NCBI RefSeq assembly: GCF_036850765.1
Contig: NC_089492.1
Coordinates: 290,010,590 to 290,074,589 of the forward strand
DNA from: Saccopteryx bilineata
Taxonomy: Eukaryota; Chordata; Mammalia; Chiroptera; Emballonuridae
Direction: 5' to 3'
Length of the DNA: 64,000 nt
Shown here: positions 54,893-64,000 of the stretch, one piece after another
Layout of the letters: every line of letters begins with the position of its first letter
Position numbering within the stretch: the first letter of the stretch is position 1
The notes under the pieces: model-generated
Seen by the model: the letters and a program-made list of their open reading frames with translations, nothing else
Database searches by the model: none
What the model was told of the DNA's origin: nothing
Translations under genes and position numbers: made by a program

Positions 54893-57099
54893 GGGGGCAG
54901 CGGGTAGAGGTGACAGATGCAGTTAAACATCCCACAGTGCACAGGACAGATGTCCTCACGACGAAGTTTGACCCCGTCCCCCAGTGTCAGCAGTGCTGAG
55001 CTGAGATGCACCGACACTCTGGGGGGCGTGAAAGGCTCTGGGCTGGAGCCTGCAGTGGAAAGCAGGCCGCCTGCAGCCAGCTCTCACTTTTCTGCTCACC
55101 CAAAGCCGTGTCTCTAACAGGGAGGCTGGTATGGGGGGATGGATGGACTCAGGAGCACCCCCCCCCCCAGCGTGTTGCATTCCCCTGACTCCTGCAGCTG
55201 CCTCCACTGGTCCTCTCCTTGTGACCAGCCCCCCAGCGGTCCAGACGCCCACCTTCCTGGGCTCTCCCAGGCCCTCAGCGTGCCTGTTCTTCCCTGCTTT
55301 GTGGACCCTACAGCCCTCTAGAGCAGGAATGGGGAGCAGAACATCCCCCCATGGCTGCCTCTGCAGAACCATCCTCACCTACCTGTGGACTTCTCTCTCT
55401 CCCTCCTGAAGTGCACGCGGTGTCCACATCCTGTTCTGTGACACTGTGTCTCCCGCCTGTTCTGCGACAGACCTTCAGATGGTCTCTCCCTGGAAGTGTG
55501 GCCCCGTCCCCCTCTGCGCGCTCCGTGATGGCAAAGACGACAGCCCGTGTGGAGGCCCTCATCCCGGCTGCCACATACTTGCTCCGTGCCAGGCTCCCTG
55601 CTGCATGCTGTGCATGGCTGGTCACAGTTCTCACGAGTTGCTGATCCTCCTGCCATTGCCGTGTTCATAGGACGAGGCAGAGACGGAGGGTAAGTCATTG
55701 CTCCGGATGCTGGCGGAGCTGGGCTTTCGGCCGGGGGCTCCTGGGCTCCAGGACCCCGATCCCCAAGATAGCAGTGAGCACGTAGCAGGCACTCAGTGAA
55801 GACTTCACAGTGTGATTGTGTTGATGGCAGAGCCACGGAGGTGCCCACCAGGGACTAGCAGGCAGCAGCCATCAGAGAGACCAGGAAACTTTTTGGGTTC
55901 CTAATCAGAGCCTCCTGCTCCCTCTCCCCCTTCCACCTAGGGACCCATTCCAGGGTCCAGAGCTGGTGACAGCAGGGATGGAGGGGGTGGCAGAGGCCAC
56001 GGTGTCTCCCATACTGGGCTGCTCGCCCCATGCCCTGCAGACTGACCACAGATCACACTCTGATTTTCACGTTGTCTGTGTCCTCAGAGACCACAGGGCA
56101 TCTCACACATTGCTCGAGGGTTAATTAGCTGATGCCCATCAGCAGGTAGAGTGTGAGACGGGCTGGAGGCTATGCCGGTGGGAGCCAGGTGCTCAGCCTG
56201 GGGCTGGAGGAGGACAGTTAGGGACTCAGAGCTGAGATAAGAGGAGCCTTGACCCCTTTCGCCAGCCTGGATCAACCAACCCCGAGGGCTATTCATTTTG
56301 TTGGAGGGCCGGGAATGCGTTCCCTCTGTTTGCGAGGCTCTTCCCGGCACAGGCGCCCAAGGAGCCAAAAAGTAAGATGCATGTTGGATCTGGCTGAGGT
56401 CAGAGGGGAGCAAACAACAGCCAGCCCGGGGCCCTCCCCTGGCCACCTCAGGGGGAAGGTTCAGGCAAAATGAGGGGTGTGGGGTCCTTGGAACGGGTTC
56501 TTTTCCCAAAGCCCACACAAGAACCGTATAATTTAGGACCGGCCAGGTGAAAAAAAGTCCCCTGGTCACTTCTACCATCAGGGAGATGACAAAAACATTG
56601 TCCTCCCCTGGGGGAGGAGAGGATGCTGGACTTGGGAGCGGTGGCAGCTCAGGATTGGAGCTTGGATACATGTGTCCAGTGGCTGCTAGTGACCTGCAGT
56701 GGACTCCAGGCTGGCGAGGGCACCAGGGCCGGGACTGGGTAAGGCAGGGGACGCCCCAGGGCATGAAGCGGGAAGAGGCACTCACCCTAAACAGGAACAG
56801 GATACTACAGACTCCTCACCCTGGTCCCGGCAGGTGCAGGAGGCAAGCAAGCTGGGGAGTCCAGTCAGCCCCCCTCACGCCACACTCCCTCCTGGCAAAG
56901 CAGGACTCAAGCCGGGTCCCGGCGCTGGGCCGGCCGCAGCCTAGCATCTGCTTGCATTTCAAGGAGGGTTATGAAAACACAGCAAATAAATCTCAGAGCT
57001 AATTGCTGTGCAGCTCCTTTAAAAGCATGGAACACGTCATTAGTCTTTACCGCTGGGGCCAGGGGATGGTTTAGATCGGCAGAGTCCTTGTCGGGATAT
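54890..57099. other. Unassigned; AT-richer patch at 56965-57055
   Basis: The 233-residue minus frame 56084-56785 has no recognisable domain. 56965-57055 contains AGCAAATAAATCTCAGAGC and AGCTAATTGCTGTG, homeobox-like. L2-like phrase near 55780 (GTAGCAGGCACTCAGTGAAG). Confidence 0.35.
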
Positions 57100-57460
57100 C
57101 TTTGTCAGTTGCTAGTGACAGAGAACTCAACAGTGGGTGGAAAAGAAACCTTCATTCAGGAGCTTGGACAGAGTTTCCCCAGGCCCATGTTCTCCTTCCT
57201 GCTTTAGCTCTGACCCTTTTCCATTTTCTCGTCCACTGTGCCCTCGTGGTAGCAAGGTGGCTGCCACTGCTCCAGCCTCCCCTTCCTCCAGGCCTCTCTC
57301 CCTCCCAGCAGACTCTGCAAATGTTCCAGGGCACCGATTGGCTCAGCTGGGATCATATACCCATCCCTGGACCAATCACTGTGACCAGAGAAATTCAGTT
57401 CTCTGATTGGCCAGGTCTGAGTCACATGGCCACTCTTGGTACCAGGGTTGGGATGAGTAG
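57100..57460 (-). repeat. Ancient interspersed repeat with CCAAT boxes, second copy
   Basis: Reverse complement runs parallel to 31240-31581. Direct text includes ACCGATTGGCTCAGCTGGG, GGACCAATCACTGTGACCAG, TCTGATTGGCCAGGTCTGAG and AAGGTGGCTGCCACTGC. A 159-residue frame (57102-57581) reads through it and is not a gene. Confidence 0.6.
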
Positions 57461-57757
57461 AACCCAAAACTCAATGTGTCGGAAAGGGGCAAGGTGGCCA
57501 GAGGACCATTACCTAAAGGGAGGAGAGGCACCTGGTCAGACAGAGTACAGAAGCCAGCAAATGCCAAGCACAGCACCATAGACCATCACAGACCACAACC
57601 CACTGGACACACACCCCACTGCGTCTGACCCTATGTCACTAGTTGCCCAAACCCCTCCCCTGCCATGGTCACTACTGTTTACGATTAAATGCCAGTTTAG
57701 TGTAATCAGACAGAATCTAGACCTGAAAGTGAAATTTCTAACTGGCATTTAATTTAC

Positions 57758-57897
57758 CCTTCTTTCCTTCCCTCTCTCCCTCCCACCTCCCTCCCTCCCT
57801 CCCTCCCTCTTTCCTTCATCCCTCCTTCCCTTCCTCTTTCCTTCCTTCCTTCCCTCCCTCCCTCCTTCCCTCCCTTCCTCCCTCCCTCCTTCCTTCT
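57758..57897. repeat. Polypyrimidine tract (CCTT/CCCT)n
   Basis: About 140 bp almost purely C/T on the plus strand, with patches of mirror symmetry. It abuts the antisense L1 fragment. Confidence 0.9.
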
Positions 57898-57902
57898 TGG
57901 AG

Positions 57903-58150
57903 GACTGTATAAGATTGGTGATATTTCTCCCTTACTTGTTTGGAAGAATTATTCAGTGAAGACATCCTGGTCATGAGGTTTCTTCTCTGGGAAGGAGTTC
58001 AGTTATGGATACAGCCCCTTTAACGGATATAGGAATTTTCAGATTCTCTGTCTCTTCTGCGTCGGTTTTAGTCCGTTGTGTTTATCTAGCCATCCTTCCT
58101 AATTTAGACTTCGTTGTTATGTTCTCTGCTGGTCTTGTAGGCGTGCATGG
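57903..58150 (-). mobile_element. L1 ORF2 fragment, antisense
   Basis: TGTATAAGATTGGTGATATT, TCTCCCTTACTTGTTTGGAA, GAATTATTCAGTGAAGACAT, CCTGGTCATGAGGTTTCTTC, GATATAGGAATTTTCAGATT and CTCTGTCTCTTCTGCGTCGG are the reverse complement of the L1 reverse-transcriptase region. Frames are broken. Confidence 0.8.
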
Positions 58151-60633
58151 CTTAAAGGCACTCGCCGAAACTTTATCGTCCAACACACCACAGGCCCGGA
58201 CCCATCTGTCCACACTGTGGTCAGACACATCGGAGGCCTGCTGGTGCAAGTCAAAGACCCTGACTGGGGCAGCTGGTTTGGGGCGGTTTCTAGGCTGGTC
58301 CTTCCTTCCGGGAAGAAGGATATCTAATGACTCTCGCCTCCACTTATCTCTGGGTTCCATCTTCTCTGCGTTGTCTGACTGCTGGGCTGGGCCCTCAGCA
58401 CCTGCCCCCACTCTCCCTGGCTGGGGAGGCCTTCCGGGGTGGGAGTGTGCCCTCTCCCTGGCCCCGCTGGGCTGATCTCCCTGTGCTGCTCTGCATGTGC
58501 CTCTCACACAGGTGCATGGGTGAGAGCCCCTTCCTTCATCCCTCCCGCCCGGGGCTGAGCTCACTGCAGTGCTGGGTGGCAGGTGTTGGGAGTCACAGGC
58601 TCTGTCCCTGAGCATCAAGGTGACTTTGGACAAGTGACGGAGCCCATCCACAAGGTCCATCACCTCGGCACCGAACGGCAGCCCCTTTGGGCTCAGGCAG
58701 GTACAGGGTCCACACGTGCTGGCCCGGAGCCCGCGGCCCATGTCGCGGTTGTTACTGTTATTATTAGATCTGAGACGTTCATCATTTCAGTCCTAACGAC
58801 GGGCAGGCACCTCGCCAAGTTCCGTGCGTGCAATGACAACACAGGCTTTGCCTGTGGGGAGTCACGTGCAAGACAATTACAGTCTGATAGGACGTAAGCT
58901 TTCATACCCATCTCCCTCCACATGGGATTAAAGCAGCCCTACGGTGTGACAGAAGCATGGGCAGTGGGCCATGTGCCCACGAGTTCCCAGCACTCTCGGC
59001 GGGATCCTGTCTCCTGGCAGAGGAAAGTGAGGGTGAGATTCCTAGAGGAGTTGCCACTGAATGTCTGTCCTGCTGCCGCTCCCTTGTCCCCACTGGGGAC
59101 GGTGGCCATAGATCTTTAGGCTGCGGTCTGAGCCTGCTTGAGGTTGCTCGGGGTTGTATGAGATGATCCCGGGCTCGGCTTGGTCAGGACCACGGAATGT
59201 CCTCCAGCTGTGATCCTGTCTCCTGGAGGGACACAGAGGCTGGCCTCCCGCTCCACCAGCCCCCAGAGGAAGAGCTGGGACCCACACAGCCACCCCTCCT
59301 CTGTGATACGACAGGACAAGTGTGGGGGATGGTAGGTCTCAGGTCCTGACACATGGAGGTCTAGTTACCTGGTAAGTCTTCCTTCTGGAAGGTGACAGGA
59401 CCTTCCACGGGGAAAGTAAGAGTGATGCAAAGGTGAGGATTTGGGAAGCAGTCTCTTATTTCTGACAAAGTCCAGTCTGTGGTTAGATCCCTGTCCCTGT
59501 CCATTCACTAGAGAAGTTCAAGGGGTGCCTGCTACCTGCCAGGTACTGTCTCGGGGGCTGCGGCTGCAGCTGTGAGTGAAAGCAAGCCTGTCCTCACGGA
59601 GCTTACCCTGTGGTCTTCCCAGGCCCCTGGAGCAGAGAGAAAGATGTCCTCATTTGTCAGGACAGGGGAGCCAGGAGGGGGTGGGGAGCTGAGGAATTGG
59701 TAGACCAGAAGGACAGATTAGAGCTCAGCCCCTGCTGGAAGCTCTGTGCATCAGTGGTAAGAGGAACTAGGCAGAGCTGGGGACGTTTGGTTTTAACCTG
59801 CCCTTCCTGACACTCCGAGCTCACAGCCAGTGTCCTACACAGGTTGTGCAGCGGCCGTGTGGGTCCCTAGGTCGGCGTGGAAACAGTCTGCAGGTCAGAG
59901 TGTGCTGGGAAGCCTGTCCCGTGCCTTGTCCTGTCTGGGGTTGCTGTCTGTGCTTCCTCCATCTGAACACAGTCCGGTCCGCCGACCTGACCCTCCGCGT
60001 GACTCTGGCCTCAGTTTCCCCTCTATGAATGAGGAGGCCGCCCTCGTTGACCCCTGAGGGCTTTCCTTGCTGAGCAAAGGCTCCATGCCCCTGCCTCACG
60101 CCTGCTTTCTGACCAGAGACCCCCCGAGCTGTGACGCAACGCCCTTCTCCGCCAAGGACGAAGAGATATTTATTTGACCACGAGCTGAGCTCCTTCCCTC
60201 CCCGCTGCATCTGGCAGTAATGACGGAGCGCCTGGGGGTACCTGAGCTGCTTTCTTTTTATTTTATTTCTTCCTGAAGTGCAGTACCCTCCCGAAGCCCC
60301 TCCTCCCGGTAATGCCGTTTCCTTGGCAAGACCGCGTTTATTGGAGCTGTCACTCACTGCTGGGCCACTCTGTCTCGGCCCTGCGTCAGCCTGTTGGAGC
60401 GACACAGCCGTCTATAATGTAAAAGGCTGATAGACCCAAATTGCTCGTGCAGACCTTGCCGGTGGCACAAGTTAAGGACAGGCTCCCTGCAAATTGGTTG
60501 CCTGGTAAGTGCGGCCCTAAGTGACTGAGTTTTCTCTCCCAGCCGGTTTCCCTCTGGGGGCTTGGTGTGAGGCTGTCTCAGCTCATAAGACTGTCCTTGC
60601 CAGTCTGGTTTGCTATGGGGAGCTGGTTTTGTG
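58151..60633. other. Unassigned; old repeat at 59495-59625 and possible enhancer at 60150-60520
   Basis: 59495-59625 carries CTACCTGCCAGGTACTGTCT, GCTGTGAGTGAAAGCAAGCC and CCTCACGGAGCTTACCCTGT, the same old repeat wording as 3150-3660. 60150-60520 is repeat-free with TCTGGCAGTAATGACGGAGC and GCGTTTATTGGAGCTGTCAC and could be conserved. The 194-residue minus frame 59821-60405 spans it without a recognisable domain. Confidence 0.4.
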
Positions 60634-60668
<35 letters not shown>

Positions 60669-60680
60669 CGCGCGTGCACG
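60634..60680. repeat. (TG)n followed by CG/TG/CA alternating DNA
   Basis: TG run (60634-60660) passing directly into CGCGCGTGCGCGCGTGCACG (60661-60680). Among the most Z-DNA-prone sequence types, with dense CpG. Confidence 0.95.
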
Positions 60681-61123
60681 CTTTGCTGCAACAGACGGGC
60701 TGGGCTTTGATTGGCACTCAGGAGTTAGAATCCTGAAGACAGAGCTGGAGGCTGGATGTCACTGCCCAGAGCAATGACCCAGAGCAGGTGGCAGCAGGAA
60801 CCCAGGTCTGGAGGTTAGGTGGCCCAGCACATCCCAGTGGTGAGCTTCAGTTCCCCATCTGTGATGGGGGACTGTGGGACCCACGCTTCCAGGGCGGTTG
60901 TGGAAATGACAAGGGTCCAGGGGATACAGCTTGGGAGACACCCGGCTCTGTTCCCTGGACTGCCATGGTCCTGGCTCACTCATCCACGCTCAGGATTCCA
61001 GGTTGGAAGGGGATGGTGTTGGCCCCCCAAAGTGGAGGGTTTTTTTTTGCTCCCTGAATCCTGGGGCTGGACCATCCGGCTGCTCGAAGTTCTACCCTGA
61101 GCACCTTCTCCCTCCTCCATGGG

Positions 61124-61166
<43 letters not shown>

Positions 61167-61391
61167 CCCAGAGAGGCGCCGGCTTCATCTGCTTCATTGG
61201 GAAGCCAGGCGAAAATTTGCTTACAAATAGAATCTGCAGAAAACCCAAGGCCGTGGCAGAGTTAGGTCAAGACAGGTTGACTGCAAACAACCGACCATGT
61301 GAGAGACTCTGCTCAAAGCATGCAAAGGCCGTAGGAGAGTGAGTCTTGCCCGTTGCCAGAGAACCATTAAAGCGGACTGTTTTCCTAAATA
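60681..61391. other. Unassigned, with a (TC)n microsatellite at 61124-61169
   Basis: Only the TC tract is recognised. No exon. Confidence 0.6.
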
Positions 61392-61866
61392 CAGATGCTC
61401 CTCTACTTCCGACGATGGGGTGACGTCCTGATAGACCCACAGTGAATTGAATGTATTGTTAGGTCAGAAACATGTTTCCGACAGGGTAGCCCAGCCCACC
61501 CAAACGCGCTCCCCAGGCCGGCGTTAGCCTCCAGGTGGGCAGGAACATCCAGCGTGAAACCTCTCACAAGAGAGTGTTGAACATCTCACACAGTCCATTG
61601 AAGACAGTAACCAAAATAAACACTGGAAACGCGGTGCATTGCAGAAAGTCGGGGCGGTGGACCCCTCTATGGCGCCTGCGGCCCGTGGGCGCTTTCCCGC
61701 ACCAGGGGAGAGCGGCATACCGCGTACCACGTACCGCGAGCCCGGGAAAAGATCAACGCGCGCGCAGCCTTCGCGAAGCACGGTTTCCGCCGAGCGCGTG
61801 CCGTTTTCACACCCTTGTCAAGCTGGGAAATTGCAAGTTGAGCCATCGTAAGTGGGGGACCATCTG
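61392..61866 (+). mobile_element. Tigger/pogo-like DNA transposon remnant, unusually CpG-rich
   Basis: Start ACAGATGCTCCTCTACTTCC and the reverse complement of the end (CAGATGGTCCCCCACTTACG) form inverted termini. Interior phrases GATGGGGTGACGTCCTGATA, GAATGTATTGTTAGGTCAG and GTGTTGAACATCTCACACA follow a familiar mammalian Tigger-type element. TA precedes the left end; the right TA is lost. From 61650 to 61805 the copy is dense in CpG (ACGCGCGCGCAGCCTTCGCG), unlike the ancestral AT-rich sequence I recall. No transposase frame. Confidence 0.65.
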
Positions 61867-63023
61867 CAGACTAAATCTCCTCCCCCGCTGATTTGTCAGC
61901 CGTACCAACGTGCTACATGTCATTTTCTTATATCTGCTTTCTTTCCTTTATTTTCTTTCTTTCTCTGGGCCCGTCTCCCTCCAGCTGGGTGGCTTCACCT
62001 TTCCCAGGGATGATTGGGACCAAGCTGGGGTGTTTGCAGGGACACAGTGCAGACTGCCTAAGGCAAGAACAAGGAGTCCACCGGCTCATGAACTTGGGTC
62101 AGGGCAGCCTCCCGACGGGGCCGGTCCTGGGGAACCAGAGGCCTGCGTGCCGTCAGCCACACCCCAAGACCCACCTCTGCCTCCCCGTGCCGGCTTTGCT
62201 CCTGCGGGCCCGCCGCCTCCGAGTCAGGAGCCGGGGCTGCACATGGGCGTCCTGACACTCGCTCATGCAGACGCCAGCCCGACAGGCCTCTGTCCTCAGC
62301 CAGAGGGAGAACAATCCCAGGACAGGCCTCACACTGGGCAGCTCAGGTCACATGCCCGTCCCTTGACCAAGCCATTTGGCCTCAGGTTTCAAGTGCTGTT
62401 GAGGGTCACTCCCTACCTGTGGCCAGGAGCAGGACAGAGGGGACACAGAGGTGGCCCAGGGAAGATTGCCCAAGCTGGGAGCCCCTCGTCCGCATCTCCT
62501 GGAGTATCCCTCCTCGGGCTTCAGGCTGAAGAGAGGAGACAGAGGCGGCTCAGCCCCAGATGTCTCAAGGAATAGCCTTCCGGCAGCGGCGCTGCGGTCC
62601 CTTCAAGCAGCAGCCTCAGGGCCCCGCTCTGCCCCGCTCGCCGTGAGCATCCAGTGGCTGGACCTGGCTTCTCCCCGCATTCACGGATACGCGGGGGTTT
62701 TATTTCAGCTCCTCCCCAGTCTGAGGGAGCGTGACAAGTCAGTAGAGCAACATCCTAATGTTTCTGGCTGGAAACCAAGGCTCCTGGGGAGAGTGTTCAG
62801 GCTCTTCAAATACATGTGTTTCCACGCGTGCCTGTGCTCTGCTCTGGCACGGTGCAGGGGCGGGGCAGGTGGGGCAGCGGGCAACAGGGCGGAGATCAGA
62901 GATGCAGGGGAGGGTTGGGGTGGGGGCATGGGGGAGACCAGGAAACCAGAGCAGGAGACCGGCCGTCCCAGCCCGCTGAATCTGCACCTCTTCACCTGCA
63001 GGGCCCTGGCTGGAGGGGTGCTT
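61867..63023. other. Unassigned GC-rich sequence
   Basis: Frames of 221 (61910-62575) and 204 residues (62451-63065, entering the SINE) have no recognisable domain. Short T/C-rich patch at 61925-61980. Confidence 0.4.
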
Positions 63024-63453
63024 TGCTTTGGTGGATTTTTTTTTTTTTTTTTTGTATTTTTCTGAAGCTGGAAACGGGGAGAGACAGTCAGACAGACTCC
63101 CGCATGCGCCCGACTGGGATCCACCCGGCACGCCCACCAGGGGGCGACGCTCTGCCCACCAGGGGGCGATGCTCTGCCCCTCCGGGGCGTTGCTCTGCCG
63201 CGACCAGAGCCACTCTAGCGCCTGGGGCAGAGGCCAAGGAGCCATCCCCAGCGCCCGGGCCATCTTTGCTCCAATGGAGCCTTGGCTGCGGGAGGGGAAG
63301 AGAGAGACAGAGAGGAAGGAGGGGGGTGGTGGAGAAGCAAATGGGCGCTTCTCCTATGTGCCCTGGCCGGGAATCGAATCCCGGGTCCCCCGCACGCCAG
63401 GCCGACGCTCTACCGCTGAGCCAACCGGCCAGGGCCTGCTTTGGTGGATTTTT
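63024..63453 (-). mobile_element. Young tRNA-derived SINE with 17-bp target duplication
   Basis: TGCTTTGGTGGATTTTT at 63024-63040 recurs exactly at 63437-63453. The insert (63041-63436) reads on the minus strand: tRNA-like head (63360-63435) with pairing ends CCCTGGC/GCCAGGG, A box TGGCTCAGCGGT, B box GATTCGATTCC, a CT-rich stretch, then GC-rich body and an A-rich end (plus-strand T run 63041-63053). The exact duplication and clean head indicate recent L1-driven insertion. Pol III-type promoter, non-coding. Best single indicator of bat origin in the window. Confidence 0.95.
63133..63198 (+). promoter_or_regulatory. Three tandem 22-bp units in the SINE, two matching the CTCF core motif
   Basis: CCCACCAGGGGGCGACG (63133-63149) and CCCACCAGGGGGCGATG (63155-63171) match the CTCF core CCASYAGRKGGCRS; a third, decayed unit CCCCTCCGGGGCGTTG follows at about 63177. 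Spacing is 22 bp, so the units arose by tandem duplication inside the SINE body. Motif match is seen; binding is inference. Confidence 0.6.
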
Positions 63454-64000
63454 GCCTTCCCGTGTGCATGGGGGTGAGGGCTGAGAGCCATGGGCTCCCT
63501 CTCTCCCCAAGCTCCTTGGTGACGGGGGAAGGAGAAGCAGGAGAGGAAGGGGCTGATGGATGGGCACATGGGCGCCACCCCACGTGGGACCTCGGCCTTT
63601 CTGTCCGCCCAGGACTTTGGCTGGTGGGAGATAAGACGGGATGGGGGTGGGGAACAGGAGGCGTGGGGTGGCCAGGATGGGGGCGCCTTGCGTGGACAGG
63701 GTCTACTCTCGAATGCTGGAGCCTTTCAGGCCCCGAGGGGTGGGGTGAAGGGGTGTGTGTTGGGAGAGAATGTCACCCTCGGCGGGGGGTGGGGTGGGGA
63801 AGGGAGAGAGCTGAACCCAAGGACGCTGAGAGACCCCTCTCAACCTGAGCCTGTTTTCTGTCTCACGACACAATGGACTAATCAGGTTCTTAGGTTTTAA
63901 TAAGTCAGTAGGTCCAGATGTTTCCCCTTGTATGTTACAAATGTTAATTATCTTCTAATTACTTATTAGCCGAGGCCGCTCTGGCAACAAGCACCCCGGC
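63454..64000. other. Unassigned; AT-rich, homeobox-motif-containing end at 63850-63970
   Basis: GATGG/GGGTGG-rich up to 63830. From 63850 the GC drops, with GACTAATCAGGTTCTTAGG and AATGTTAATTATCTTCTAAT, resembling the edge of a conserved non-coding element that continues off the window. Confidence 0.35.

Noticed and set aside
56084..56785. 233-residue minus frame, the longest in the window
   Set aside because: No recognisable domain or trustworthy splice context, and long frames also exist on the opposite strand; GC-rich chance is the simpler view.
57102..57581. 159-residue plus frame with a hydrophobic stretch
   Set aside because: It lies largely in an ancient interspersed repeat whose other copy (31240-31581) does not encode it.
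63360..63435. Apparent tRNA gene on the minus strand
   Set aside because: It is the tRNA-derived head of a SINE, joined directly to the SINE body inside one target duplication, so not an independent tRNA gene.

Overview
This window is non-coding mammalian DNA, almost certainly from a bat. No cellular protein-coding gene, rRNA gene, functional tRNA gene, CRISPR array or prokaryotic operon can be supported. The open frames are short, overlap on both strands, lie in GC-rich or low-complexity sequence and match no family I recognise. The bat assignment is inference. It rests on several tRNA-derived SINEs whose heads read CCTGGCCGGTTGGCTCAG-like on the minus strand and whose bodies carry CT-rich tails. 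It also rests on intact-looking hAT and mariner DNA transposons, which are unusual for most mammals but typical of bats. The rest of the repeat content (L1M, L2, MIR, MaLR LTRs, a Tigger-like element) is the shared mammalian background.

Layout. 1-0.4 kb: a mariner copy running off the left edge, inserted in a hAT-like end. 1.2-1.5 kb: a complete hAT element with an 8-bp target duplication. 4.9-7.2 kb: AT-rich, homeodomain-motif-rich DNA that looks like conserved regulatory sequence, split by an old Charlie-type hAT. 10.5-12.3 kb: a TG/CA higher-order repeat and a 0.6-kb composite retrocopy with a perfect 15-bp target duplication. 14.7-22 kb: L1M 3' ends, a MIR, an L2 and a SINE with a perfect 15-bp duplication. 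23-34 kb: three ancient MaLR-type LTRs, L1M, a SINE with a long A tail and several microsatellites. 35.7 kb: a 7-copy, 37-bp minisatellite. 38.3-41.5 kb: a decayed L1 (ORF1 to 3' end) carrying a nested hAT. 42.0-42.5 kb: a MIR split by two abutting hAT elements. 46-50 kb: a GC-rich stretch with an RFX X-box, a G-rich polypurine tract and a compound microsatellite that ends in a 30-bp tandem repeat. 52-58 kb: a SINE, L2, an NF-Y-motif-rich old repeat and an antisense L1. 60.6-63.5 kb: a Z-DNA-prone tract, a CpG-rich Tigger-like element and a young SINE carrying tandem CTCF-like motifs.

How it works together. The window records layered insertion: old MIR, L2, L1M and MaLR copies were hit later by DNA transposons and SINEs. 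Plausible function lies in cis-regulatory DNA: the conserved-looking blocks, the X-box, the NF-Y clusters in repeats and the SINE-borne CTCF-like motifs. I do not see a coherent undescribed gene system. The best leads are the CTCF-motif SINE, the composite retrocopy, the fused hAT pair and the 6.3-7.2 kb block.
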